DNA of 32,368 nucleotides, from contig CAZNNH010000059.1 in NCBI GenBank assembly GCA_964574335.1, positions 1 through 32,368 of the forward strand, read 5' to 3'. Position 1 is the stretch's first letter, and the number at the start of each line of letters is the position of its first letter. Positions 18,101-24,781 of this stretch are shown piece by piece. The notes beneath the pieces were generated by a model that was given only the letters and a program-made list of their open reading frames with translations, did not search any database and was not told the origin of the DNA. Origin of the DNA: CAZNNH01 sp964574335. GTDB lineage: Bacteria > Acidobacteriota > Vicinamibacteria > Fen-336. A program made the position numbers and the translations under genes.

Positions 18101-21100
18101 TCCCCCGACACCTTCGACCTGACCGCCTTCCCGACCCTGGCCGGCTGGACCTCCCAGGTCTACGATGACACCAACGGCGACGGGGTCTGGAACCCGGCCG
18201 ACGACGAGCTGATCGCCAACACCCGCCAGCTCCCGAGCGGGGGCTCGCAGACCTTCTTCATCGTGGTGACGGCCGACGCGGGAGCGACCAGCGGGCAGTC
18301 GGACGTCACCCACGTCACCGCCCGCTCGCGACTCGACCCGGACCTCTACGACGCCCTGAGCGATACCACCACGGTGGTCCCCGCCACCACCCACGATCTG
18401 AGCGGCGGTGACACGCTGCTGGTCCAGCCGGGCGACGCGTGCCCGGCGGTCTCCCCTTCCGCCGCGCTCTGCCCGACCTTCCCGGGGACGATCAAGAACC
18501 TTCGGGCGGCGGCCGACCGTTTCGAGCTGTCGATCACCGCCTCCGCCTTCTACGGCCGCGACGGTCTCGACCACCCGACCCAGCTCTGGATCGACACCAC
18601 CGGCGACGGCGTGGCCGACACCCGGATCGCGGAAGACACGGATGGCGACGGTGACTGGGACTACATCGACCCCGGCTACAACTCGGATATCGACTCCACC
18701 CCCGACGTTCCGGTGCCCGGCAACGGCGAGCTGGCCTACGAGCTACGGCGGCCGGTGGACCCCCTCCAGGGGGCATCCCGCGACCCGGTGACGCTGACCG
18801 CGCAGTCGCAGGCGACGGGCGAGGTAGACCGCATCACCGCCACCAACCTGCTGGCGGCCGCGACGCTGGCGGTGCTGTCCGGCTTCGAGGCACGGCTGGT
18901 CGATGACCAGGTGCTGCTCGAGTGGACGACCGCCTCGGAGCTGGGCACCGCCGCCTTCGAGCTATTCCGCAAGGGACCCGGCGACGCCCGCTTCGTCAAG
19001 ATCACCGACGACCCGATCCCGGGGCTGGTGACGGCCCCTCAGGGGGGGACCTATCGTTTCGTCGACCCGACGGCGGCCCCGGGCGATACCTACGCCTACC
19101 GCCTGGTCGAGCTGGAGGTCTGGGGCTCGGCGCGGGAGGCCGGTGAGTTCATCGTCTGGATCGACCCCGACGGAGCCGTAGCTTCTGCCTCTGCAGACGA
19201 GCTCGCAGCGCTCCAGGCGGGCCATAGCGAGAAACCGCACCGCAGCCTCCGAAAGGTGCTCCGGCTGGCCGCGCTGGCGGCCACGCGGGCCGCCGGCTCG
19301 CGGCCGGCCCTCGCCCAGCTCGACCGTCTCACCTTCAAGGTTGGCGTGCGCGAGCGAGGGCTCGTCCATCTGAGCGCCGCCGAGATCTCGGCCACCACCG
19401 CCCTGCCGGTCGACTCGGTGGCGTGGCTTGCGCGGCGCGGCTGGTTCGACGTCCGCAACCTGGGACGGCCGGTGTCCTGGCAGCCGGACCCGCTCGGTGA
19501 CGGGATCTACTTCTTCGCCGAGGCGATCGACAGCATCTACACGAACGACAACGTCTACTGGGTGAAGCTGGCGATCGGCCGCAAGGTCAAGCTGGTCGCC
19601 GGCGACACGGGACCGATCCGGCCGGTGACCGGAGCCGGCTTCCCGGAGCATCTCCACCTGGAGCAGGAGGCGTACCCGGTCACGTCGGTGGTCGACGACC
19701 CAGACAGCGACTTCTGGTTCTGGGACTACTTCTACGTAGCCAAGAACCCCGCCACCAAGAGCTACACGCTATCCACGCCGGACCCGGTGGCGGGTGGGCC
19801 TGCCAGCCTGACGGTGCGCCTGCTCGGCCAGTACGACTCCGAGGCCACGCCGGACCACCACGTGACGATCCGTCTCAACGGCACGCCGATCGGCGAGACG
19901 AGCTGGGACGGCGCGGTCCGGCACAGCGTCGAGCTGAGCTTCGACGCCGGGCTGCTCAACGACGGCGCCAACACCCTCGAGCTGACCGCTGATCGCCTGC
20001 CGGGGGTGAGCTTCGACTACGTCTACCTGGACTCCTTCGACATCGCGTACCAGCGGGCCTACCGTGCCTCCGGTGACGCGCTGCTGGCCCCGGCCAAGGG
20101 GCTCGAGACCCTCAGCGTCGACGGCTTCACCACCGGGGAGGTGGTGGTGTTCGACGTGACCCGGCCCAATCAGCCGCAACGGGTTCGGCGGGTCAAGCTC
20201 GAGGACCTGGGCGGCCAGTACCGGGCCAGCTTCCACACCCACCCCAAGCACACCTACCTGGCCACCACCCTGGCCGCCGCGGGAGGGCATGAAGGTTTCG
20301 TCCTGGACACGCCCTCGAATTTGCGGGCACGGCGAAACGCCGCCGAGTACGTGGTGATCGCCGGCCCCGGGCTCGAGGAGGCGGCCGAGGACCTGGCCGC
20401 GCTACGGCGGGCCCAGGGGCTGACCGCGCTGGTCGCCCCGGTGGTGGATGTCTACGACGAGTTCAACCACGGCATCGTCAGCCCGTGGGCGATTCGCGAC
20501 TTCCTGGCCCACGCCGTCAAGCGCTGGAGGCAGGCGCCCCGTTTCGTGGTGCTGCTCGGCGACGGCAGCTTCGACTACAAGGACGCCATGGGCCTGGGCG
20601 GGAACCTGATCCCGCCACCGATGGCCCGCACGCCGGAAGGCCTCTTCACGTCGGACAATCGGATCGCCGATCTGGAGGGGAATGACGGCGTGCCGGAGGT
20701 GGCGATCGGTCGAATCCCGGCCCTGAGCCTGTCGGAAGCCGCCGCCTACGTCACCAAGCTCGACGCCCGGGCCGCTGCCGTCGGCACCTGGAGCAAGGAC
20801 GCGTTGTGGGTCGCCGACAACCCGGATCAGGGCGGGGAGTTCTCGCACGACGCCGACCGGCTCCTCACCGGCCTACCCTCGAGGTACCGGCCCCGCCGAC
20901 TGTACGTCGAGGAGCGGGGCGCGGTGTCGACCCGTCAGCAGTTGCTGCGGGGCGTGGGGGATGGCGCCGGCCTCGTGAACTACCTGGGTCATGGGGGGAT
21001 GGATCGGCTGGCCGATGAGGGCCTGATGCTCACCGCGGATGTCCCGCTGCTCGCCAACGGCCCACGGTATCCTGTGATGCTGACGCTGACCTGCGTGGTC

Positions 21101-21394
21101 GGACGCTACGGCCTGCCCGGATTCGAAGGGTTGGGCGAGGCCCTGGTCCTCCAGCCGGACGGCGGCGCGGTGGCGCTGTGGGGGCCGACCGGGGCCTCCA
21201 TGAACCTCGACGCGATGATGATCGGAGCCGGGTTCCTGCGAGCGATGGCCCGGGACGGCGAGGTGCGGATCGGCGTGGCTGTCCGGGAGTCGCTACGAGA
21301 CTACCTGGCCGAGGGCGGCGAGCTCCCCTATCTCCCCTTCATCTACAATGTCCTGGGGGATCCGGCGGTCGAGGTCGCTGCTCCCGCTCCGTGA
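12161..21394 (+). CDS. Giant secreted DUF11-repeat protein with C-terminal C25 (gingipain-like) cysteine protease
   Basis: A 3077-aa protein. The ATG at 12161 has GGGAG 5 bp upstream and opens a Sec signal peptide, MPNPGSRKIDPRRFG then an alanine/leucine core ending VPAQAQ (residue 32). Residues about 33-610 are beta-rich and not recognised. DUF11-type repeats start near residues 615, 755, 896 and 1310. A SdrD-B-like segment (GHVFLDTDGNGVQDPGE) lies near 1037, further beta-sandwich stretches run to about 2235, a fibronectin-like segment (FEARLVDDQVLLEWTTASE) is near 2240, and a C25-associated segment (FKVGVRERGLVHLSAAEI) is near 2390. The C25 protease domain spans about 2729-3070, with catalytic His2944 (NYLGHGG) and Cys2978 (LTLTCVVG), clan CD as in gingipains and caspases. 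It ends VEVAAPAP with no sorting domain. The stop lies 8 bp before the radical SAM start, so co-expression is likely. Confidence 0.92.
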   Translation: MPNPGSRKIDPRRFGLMALGLALWAAVPAQAQRVPTGYQEYFVLGREQQVWDMLWTVATGEGQASFDNSGAYINGINSVVSATASADNQIIYYDHWEDGLDPWIDDPVGNPVPQGTTLVIGDGDPANGDACTFNASGCGVDLLAKGDYVNFRSDQGLPGVTPNPNPNGSCQGGLPVPGIPNDPANWICSVPVNPRGTVIRFDGGDRIFTSGGPLALVHPMDPLSPYIGGATEIISRQTVAEATSYSIPVGENIYGGDGSVTEPFKYVFVDLVAFEDGTQVFIDSPGAGGGTVSFTLDRGEHYSSRGFIEESSAPAIRINAGAKVSTSAPIAGMIFSGGDGNFATRIYTLLPDRMHSTDYVTTAPGDDPAVQTSRPLNLYILNPDPYSAIDVTVTDTVGSTTINIPANSQQNYRTGTGRFVPNLSTVRLTSNRNFWGVSAYDHSSPSNDWGHSWLANRFVTENYTVSYAPGVTNPAYQSLLAQRLANDPACTIPPAGPGVCDTLNRSPVFVAATQDNTLVQVDFDNDGSYDVIDSNGDDYPDPAPRPNNTYVINALQALRIYDHTDYDNTGTLIVTNKPVAVAYGQDTDQATGPDPIQDTGYAVYPTNQLFLDPVLTIDKDVDTTTVRTTGGIATYTLTIRSYDFGPLDDLQVYDLLPPGVSSSDYIPGSTLITYPNLTQDTTDPTLGTGRLDWSLTPSPYTLQANRTLTVRYSVNIPAAPGDTPRLLTNEGHAVATLGGSTFEPFATAKVVQTDIVLQKSASATAVGAGDVITFTLNVWNLGLPTETNPVISDAIPANATYCDSTTPVPPGGSACTDPTTDGPFDTVGFDTAQNAVVWTPSGGSFAPGGPYVLTFDVRVNPAVAEGTPVPNRAGYESTETPYFLSNQVEPVVVGPLLEISKTGPSILRPNEVATFTITVRNNGAAPATNLTIVDPFPANVTYVPESMEWQLNASLPQQITDAADGDEGTAFADRVEFVLGVLGPNEDVAYFEFKVRVNAGTAGQFVNNQATVTSDELVPTDTNLVRIPVSGSANSDITGHVFLDTDGNGVQDPGEPDLANIDVVIQDGAGTQIVTTDAGGDYLATVIPSCYSDVFTSVAYNGSNGVFDWSGNAWTEFGTVADGDPATPQLYVRTDPLTVYGNSLLIEGGPAASDRGFTRAIDLSNAGVFGVGNTTLSFNYRRVSLEATDVVTVEIDYDNDGTFDDLVGTYTNGTDAAWQTASFTLAAGSLPANPVVLRFYGTNFNFNNDNFYVDNVSVCGGSVTANVDESDPDFPAGAVLTTGNDPQSIAPVVGGTAAATPVGYQPPPLTFTKTSDAAGHEVFPGQTITYTLSATNTTGTTQTGVTISDPLPAGTTWVPGSTQIPQSNLRVNEYLILNTAFSGNSYNLTLAQALAPDYFAIVQGSDGDGSSQRGPDENYASLTADPFGTGQLAASGAADVITLTRHSSVDGWLGVVTVVECLSDCATNGFNLLDVRRVTHTGNTTAGNDNATVGWTDINQVMLLGGFNGAGCDTVDPDAADTNTCHARIWPSGGNQINWTRNGLSAGASTATSTVMVLEWGSAWTVQRRRIQGNNGGDGADAAGEYNTAAISFVSRANTWVWGTGHTSANGLGNAAEGVLLTLGNGVVQNATEGLVAAGIEYAGNNLDLEVYALTHPDLGVDYAFKTDGDGIALTVDVAVPAPGNQRMALSYNGQNGTGPLYPRPMFSARYFNDTTIRLQRRYSGQDFPAWVQGIDFTGIASTTAPASGGTPPNLIVGGDGVTIGPGQTLVVTFQVVVDDPLASGITQVTNQATLDTDQQPAVNASVTDDVVRLGVTVEPNNGNFVIFTGAPQTRTYSHVITNSGQSPDSYEITVDGELGRRIELIDTDTGAVIATDTDGNGTWDGPGASRVNTGVLAPGEQAYLDIRVTMLGTDGPGTQETSTLIATSDRSPLGLLDFATDETRVVGAAGTVALVSDQSGVVAAGGIVAYTHWIYNLTGSPDTFDLTAFPTLAGWTSQVYDDTNGDGVWNPADDELIANTRQLPSGGSQTFFIVVTADAGATSGQSDVTHVTARSRLDPDLYDALSDTTTVVPATTHDLSGGDTLLVQPGDACPAVSPSAALCPTFPGTIKNLRAAADRFELSITASAFYGRDGLDHPTQLWIDTTGDGVADTRIAEDTDGDGDWDYIDPGYNSDIDSTPDVPVPGNGELAYELRRPVDPLQGASRDPVTLTAQSQATGEVDRITATNLLAAATLAVLSGFEARLVDDQVLLEWTTASELGTAAFELFRKGPGDARFVKITDDPIPGLVTAPQGGTYRFVDPTAAPGDTYAYRLVELEVWGSAREAGEFIVWIDPDGAVASASADELAALQAGHSEKPHRSLRKVLRLAALAATRAAGSRPALAQLDRLTFKVGVRERGLVHLSAAEISATTALPVDSVAWLARRGWFDVRNLGRPVSWQPDPLGDGIYFFAEAIDSIYTNDNVYWVKLAIGRKVKLVAGDTGPIRPVTGAGFPEHLHLEQEAYPVTSVVDDPDSDFWFWDYFYVAKNPATKSYTLSTPDPVAGGPASLTVRLLGQYDSEATPDHHVTIRLNGTPIGETSWDGAVRHSVELSFDAGLLNDGANTLELTADRLPGVSFDYVYLDSFDIAYQRAYRASGDALLAPAKGLETLSVDGFTTGEVVVFDVTRPNQPQRVRRVKLEDLGGQYRASFHTHPKHTYLATTLAAAGGHEGFVLDTPSNLRARRNAAEYVVIAGPGLEEAAEDLAALRRAQGLTALVAPVVDVYDEFNHGIVSPWAIRDFLAHAVKRWRQAPRFVVLLGDGSFDYKDAMGLGGNLIPPPMARTPEGLFTSDNRIADLEGNDGVPEVAIGRIPALSLSEAAAYVTKLDARAAAVGTWSKDALWVADNPDQGGEFSHDADRLLTGLPSRYRPRRLYVEERGAVSTRQQLLRGVGDGAGLVNYLGHGGMDRLADEGLMLTADVPLLANGPRYPVMLTLTCVVGRYGLPGFEGLGEALVLQPDGGAVALWGPTGASMNLDAMMIGAGFLRAMARDGEVRIGVAVRESLRDYLAEGGELPYLPFIYNVLGDPAVEVAAPAP

Positions 21395-21402
21395 GGTATC
21401 GG

Positions 21403-22605
21403 ATGATCGGCTGTGCCGAGTTGACCGACGCGCAATGGATGAGCCGTTTCCGGGAGCGCGTCACCACGCGCCGTGTGCCCATCTCCGGCACCTTCGAGCT
21501 CACCAGCCGCTGCAACCTCAAGTGCGTCCACTGCTACCTGGGCCCCCAGGAGGAGCAGTGGAAGAAACGCCCCGAGGAGCTGCCCACCGAGCGCTGGCTG
21601 GCGCTGATCGACGAGATCGCCGAGACGGGCTGCCTCTACCTGACCCTCACCGGCGGCGACCCGATGGTCCACCCCGACTTCGCCCGGATCTATCGTCACG
21701 CCAGAGAGACCGGCCTGGTGGTGACCGTCTTCTGCGACGCCATCCTGGCCCGGCCGCCGATCATCGCGCTGTTCGAGGAGCTCCCGCCAGCGGTCGTCGA
21801 GGTGAGCCTGTATGGAGCGACGCGGGAGACCTACGAGGCGGTCACCCGCGTCCCCGGCTCGTTCGCCAAGTGCCTGGCGGGCATCCGCCGGATGCTGGAC
21901 GCCCGGCTGCCCGTCAAGCTCAAGACGGTGCTGATGACCGTCAACAGCCACGAGGTCGATCCGATGCGGCGGATGGCGGAAGGTTACGGGGTCCCTTTTC
22001 GGATCGACAACGCGATCTTCCCCTGCCTGCCGGACAACGACCACTCGCCGCTGCGACTGCGGGTGTCGCCTGAGGAGGCGGTCCACCGCGAGCTCTCCGA
22101 CGGGAAGCGGCTGTCGCAGTGGGTGGAGCACCTGGAGTCGCACGCCGACGTCCCGCCCGAGAAGGGCCTCTACCGGTGCGGCGCGGGTGTCACCAGCTTC
22201 TACGTCGACCCGTTCGGCAACGCGTCACCGTGCCTGATGACCACCCAGTATCGACACTCGTTGAAGGAGCGCGCCTTCACCAGCTTGTGGGGGCGGGAGC
22301 TTCGCCAGCTCCGTAGCCTGGAACCTCGCGAGGGATACGCCTGCAACACGTGCGAGATGCAGGTGGCCTGCGGCGGCTGCCCCGCCTTCAACTTCCAGGA
22401 GAACGGCGCCGAGGACGTCGCCTCCGAGTACGTGTGTCAGACGACGCGGCTGCGCTGGAGCACGATCCAACAGGCCCGCCGCACCGGACAGACGGTGCTG
22501 CCGGCGATCCCCGGACCTACCGGTCGGCCGCCTGCCGACGGCTGGCGGCCGGTCCGCCTCGAGGCGCGGCGTCGGGGCCACACAAGCACGGAGCCGGTGG
22601 AATGA
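21403..22605 (+). CDS. Radical SAM/SPASM peptide-modifying enzyme
   Basis: A 400-aa protein. The [4Fe-4S]/SAM motif is CNLKCVHC (Cys37, Cys41, Cys44) in the strand FELTSRCNLK. LTGGDPMVHPDF follows as the GGE-like SAM-binding turn (GGD here). The C-terminal SPASM domain has the usual cysteine set: YRCGAG, PFGNASPCLM, CNTCEMQVACGGCP and a last YVCQTT, predicted to hold auxiliary clusters. Related enzymes form thioether or C-C links in ribosomal peptides; the next gene, overlapping by 4 bp, encodes a fitting Cys-rich substrate. The ATG at 21403 is preferred because GAGG lies 6 bp upstream; an in-frame GTG at 21391 overlapping the C25 stop is possible. The exact bond formed cannot be told from sequence. 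Confidence 0.9.
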   Translation: MIGCAELTDAQWMSRFRERVTTRRVPISGTFELTSRCNLKCVHCYLGPQEEQWKKRPEELPTERWLALIDEIAETGCLYLTLTGGDPMVHPDFARIYRHARETGLVVTVFCDAILARPPIIALFEELPPAVVEVSLYGATRETYEAVTRVPGSFAKCLAGIRRMLDARLPVKLKTVLMTVNSHEVDPMRRMAEGYGVPFRIDNAIFPCLPDNDHSPLRLRVSPEEAVHRELSDGKRLSQWVEHLESHADVPPEKGLYRCGAGVTSFYVDPFGNASPCLMTTQYRHSLKERAFTSLWGRELRQLRSLEPREGYACNTCEMQVACGGCPAFNFQENGAEDVASEYVCQTTRLRWSTIQQARRTGQTVLPAIPGPTGRPPADGWRPVRLEARRRGHTSTEPVE

Positions 22606-22778
22606 ACGAGCGTCCAACAACCGACCACGCCAAGCTTCCCTACGAGAGGCCAACCCTGCGCAGCATCAGTCTCGCTGCCGAGGAGGTGCTTGCGGTCGGC
22701 TGCAAGCTCCCCGATGGTCCCGGCGGCCCGATTGGGGCCAACTGCACGGCCTCTTCCTGCTTCGCTCCCGGCTCCTAG
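22602..22778 (+). CDS. 58-aa Cys-rich peptide, candidate RiPP precursor
   Basis: Its ATG overlaps the radical SAM stop (ATGA), a coupling usual for a maturase and its substrate. The leader-like half, KLPYERPTLRSISLAAEEVL, has a YxxPxL start and an EEVLAVG end. The core-like half is rich in Gly and Pro and holds Cys34, Cys48 and Cys53 (VGCKLPDGPGGP, GANCTASSC), ending FAPGS. The protein ends in Ser58. The small size, the split composition and the neighbours (radical SAM, PqqD-like, HprK-like) suggest a ribosomally made, post-translationally modified peptide. The cleavage site could lie near AVG-C at residue 33/34. I do not recognise a named precursor family. Confidence 0.75.
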   Translation: MNERPTTDHAKLPYERPTLRSISLAAEEVLAVGCKLPDGPGGPIGANCTASSCFAPGS

Positions 22779-22812
22779 TGGCCCAGGTCGGCGTCGCGGT
22801 CACCGCCATCAG

Positions 22813-23142
22813 ATGTCATGGCGGGACTGGAGCCTCTTGACCTCTCCCGTCTTCAGGAAGAGCCCGGACCTGGTGCGGCGCGAGATCGCCGAGGAGACGA
22901 TCCTGGTTCCTTTCCGTGGCCAGCTCGCCTCCCTCCAGCAGATCCACGTGCTGAGCCCGGTCGCGGCACTCATCTGGGAGGAGATCGACGGCTGCCGGGA
23001 CCAGGAGGCCATTCTTCAGGCGGTCCTGGACCGCTTCAGCGTGAGCGCCGAGCAGGCCCGGCGGGACCTCGAGGCTTTCCTGGCCGAGCTCGAGGGAGCC
23101 AGGCTGGTGGAGCGCGTCGAGGGCTCGGGCGATCGCGGGTGA
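22813..23142 (+). CDS. PqqD-like peptide chaperone (RiPP recognition element)
   Basis: A 109-aa protein. The family pattern is visible: FRKSPDLVRREIAEETILVP, then LSPVAALIWEEIDG, and a helical C-terminal half with VLDRFSVSAEQARRDLEAFL. PqqD-type domains bind leader peptides and present them to radical SAM partners. The ATG at 22813 follows the peptide gene by 34 bp, with only a weak ribosome-binding site, so coupling is likely. Its stop codon overlaps the GTG of the next gene. In several genomes such PqqD relatives pair with HprK-like kinases, as here. Confidence 0.85.
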   Translation: MSWRDWSLLTSPVFRKSPDLVRREIAEETILVPFRGQLASLQQIHVLSPVAALIWEEIDGCRDQEAILQAVLDRFSVSAEQARRDLEAFLAELEGARLVERVEGSGDRG

Positions 23143-24041
23143 CCGAGGTGCTGGCGCTCGAGATCGCCCGGGTCCGCCTGACAGTCTCGGCACCCGAGGG
23201 GGTACGGATCGCCACCCATGACCCGCTCTACGTGCCGTTCCTCGTGCCGGACCGGGAAGCGGAGGGGCTGGTCCAGGTCTCGGTCGTCCTGGATCCGTCG
23301 GCACTACCGGACACCTCCAAGCTGGAGCCGCTCTTCGAGACACGGCACGGCTGGCGGGCCTCACGCGACGGTGCCGAGATCGTCTTCGAGCACTGGATGG
23401 GCGCAAGGCGGGATCGGCCGTTGTGGGTGGCGCGCCTCGATGCAGGGGGAGATCGTGTCACGGTGCTCCCTGGCCCCGACCTCATCAGACGTGAGGCCAG
23501 CGCTACGGTGGTCGACAACCCGCTCCGCTATCCGCTCGATCAGCTCCTCCTGATGCACGTCCTGCCGGGTCACCAGGGACTGCTGGTCCACGCTGCCGGG
23601 GTTCGGCTGGGCAGCTCCGCCCTGGTGTTCCCGGGGCGCTCTGGGGCCGGCAAGAGCACGTTGTGCCGGTTGCTGCTCGGCCGCCGGGACCTGGTCGGCC
23701 TGAGCGACGACCGCATCGTGGTCCGCCGGATCGGGGAGGCGTTCACTGCCTTTGGCACGCCTTGGGCCGGGACCGAGGGCGTGGCCCGCAACCAAGGCGC
23801 CGCCCTGCGGGCTTTGGCCTTCCTGCAGCAGGCCCAGGAGAACCGCCTCGAGCGCCTCGCCCCGAAGGAGGCGCTCGACCAGCTCCTTCCCACCACGTCG
23901 GTCCTCTGGCACGACGCCAAGCGCTCCAGCGAGGCCTTGTCCACCTGTGCCTCCCTCCTCGACCAGGTGCCCGCCTACCGCCTCCACTTCCGGGACACCC
24001 CCGACGTCGCCGACCTCCTGGGGTCAGGTCTAGACTTTTGA
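23139..24041 (+). CDS. HprK-like kinase of the PqqD-associated type
   Basis: A 300-aa protein starting at GTG 23139, which overlaps the PqqD-like stop (GTGA). The kinase core has HAAGVRLGSSALVFPGRSG, then AGKSTL, a Walker A motif with Lys172, and LSDDRIVVRR, the acidic pair expected in HPr kinase/phosphorylase-type enzymes. An N-terminal domain of about 140 aa precedes it. No PTS genes are present and the context is a peptide cluster, so it is unlikely to be a true HPr kinase. Related kinases in some lasso-peptide clusters phosphorylate the precursor's C-terminal Ser. The last residues SGLDF and the TGA stop are encoded by repeat family 1, so the native C-terminus may have been lost. Confidence 0.85.
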   Translation: MTEVLALEIARVRLTVSAPEGVRIATHDPLYVPFLVPDREAEGLVQVSVVLDPSALPDTSKLEPLFETRHGWRASRDGAEIVFEHWMGARRDRPLWVARLDAGGDRVTVLPGPDLIRREASATVVDNPLRYPLDQLLLMHVLPGHQGLLVHAAGVRLGSSALVFPGRSGAGKSTLCRLLLGRRDLVGLSDDRIVVRRIGEAFTAFGTPWAGTEGVARNQGAALRALAFLQQAQENRLERLAPKEALDQLLPTTSVLWHDAKRSSEALSTCASLLDQVPAYRLHFRDTPDVADLLGSGLDF

Positions 24042-24044
24042 CTT
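24020..24044 (+). repeat. Interspersed repeat family 1, copy b (forms the end of the HprK-like gene)
   Basis: Identical over 25 bp to 9479-9503, same orientation. In the kinase frame it reads GSGLDF and then stop (TGA, 24039-24041). It is followed at once by a perfect 12-bp palindrome, CCGGGATCCCGG (24045-24056), which copy a lacks and which has no T-run. Confidence 0.85.
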
Positions 24045-24081
24045 CCGGGATCCCGGGCCAAGCGCTCCTGCGGCCACGGTG

Positions 24082-24627
24082 TCACCTGGACGTCGCGACA
24101 CCCTCAGCCACGCGCCGGTAGGCGCGGACCAGCGGGCCGAGCAGACCGAAGCGGGACAACAGGGCGATGCAGACGCGCTCCGGGCCGAGGCCGAGCCTTA
24201 CCCGCCGTCCAGCGCGCTCGACCTCGGCGACCCTACCGAGCACGTCCTGGAGCGCCGCCGGCTCGTCCGGCGCGGGCGCGCCGTCGCCGCGCGTGACCCA
24301 CCCACCAGAGGCGCGGCCCACCAGCCTGTGCACGCGCATCCGAGTGCCGAGCCGACTACGGGCCACCACGTCGCCGAGCCCGGGCGGTCCGCCCCCGAGT
24401 GGGCGCAGCGTGACGATGTCGCCGCTCCGGATGAACGGGGACATGCTCCAGCCGGTGACCTCGACTCGAACCGACTTGCCCTCCGCCAGCAGGGCGCGCA
24501 GCAGGGGCTCGGTCCAGCGAGAGTCGACCTCGCTCGTTGCCTGCCGGGATGGGGCAGGCGAAGACGAAACGACCTGAGACGGCGACCTGTCTCCCGGGCG
24601 CTCGGGCATGGAAGCCTGGCCCGTCAT
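24082..24627 (-). CDS. S24/S26-like serine peptidase (S26B-type Ser/His)
   Basis: About 181 aa. VTGWSMSPFIRSGDIVTL carries the nucleophile Ser61 of the signal-peptidase/LexA superfamily. The general-base position is in MRVHRLVG with His100 instead of Lys, as in the SipW/Sec11 (S26B) type. No clear transmembrane anchor or DNA-binding domain is seen; the N-terminal 40 residues are Ser/Pro-rich and low in complexity. Starts at 24627 and 24609 are both possible and neither has a strong ribosome-binding site. Genes of this kind accompany PqqD/HprK-like peptide clusters elsewhere; here it is convergent with the kinase, 40 bp away. It could process the peptide, but this is inference. Confidence 0.7.
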   Translation of the reverse strand: MTGQASMPERPGDRSPSQVVSSSPAPSRQATSEVDSRWTEPLLRALLAEGKSVRVEVTGWSMSPFIRSGDIVTLRPLGGGPPGLGDVVARSRLGTRMRVHRLVGRASGGWVTRGDGAPAPDEPAALQDVLGRVAEVERAGRRVRLGLGPERVCIALLSRFGLLGPLVRAYRRVAEGVATSR

Positions 24628-24781
24628 CCCGAGAGCGTACGGGCCCGAGGCCGCGGTGACCCGAGCGAACCGGGAGGCAGCCTGCCGGGTCCCGACCTCG
24701 AACCAACACCCAGGTGGACCGCCGGGTGGCGGGGCCGGGCGACCGTTGCGAGCCGCACGCGTCCGATCGCCTCGGCCAACC

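Noticed and set aside
23139..24041. True HPr kinase/phosphorylase of a PTS pathway
   Set aside because: No PTS genes are present, and an overlapping PqqD-like gene and Cys-rich peptide gene indicate the peptide-associated HprK-like type.
9479..24044. Repeat pair as attachment sites of an integrative element
   Set aside because: No integrase, recombinase or tRNA is visible, and the same kinds of repeats occur at other gene ends in the window.
24082..24627. LexA-like or phage repressor
   Set aside because: The Ser motif fits S24/S26, but there is no helix-turn-helix domain and the base position is His in VHRLV as in S26B.
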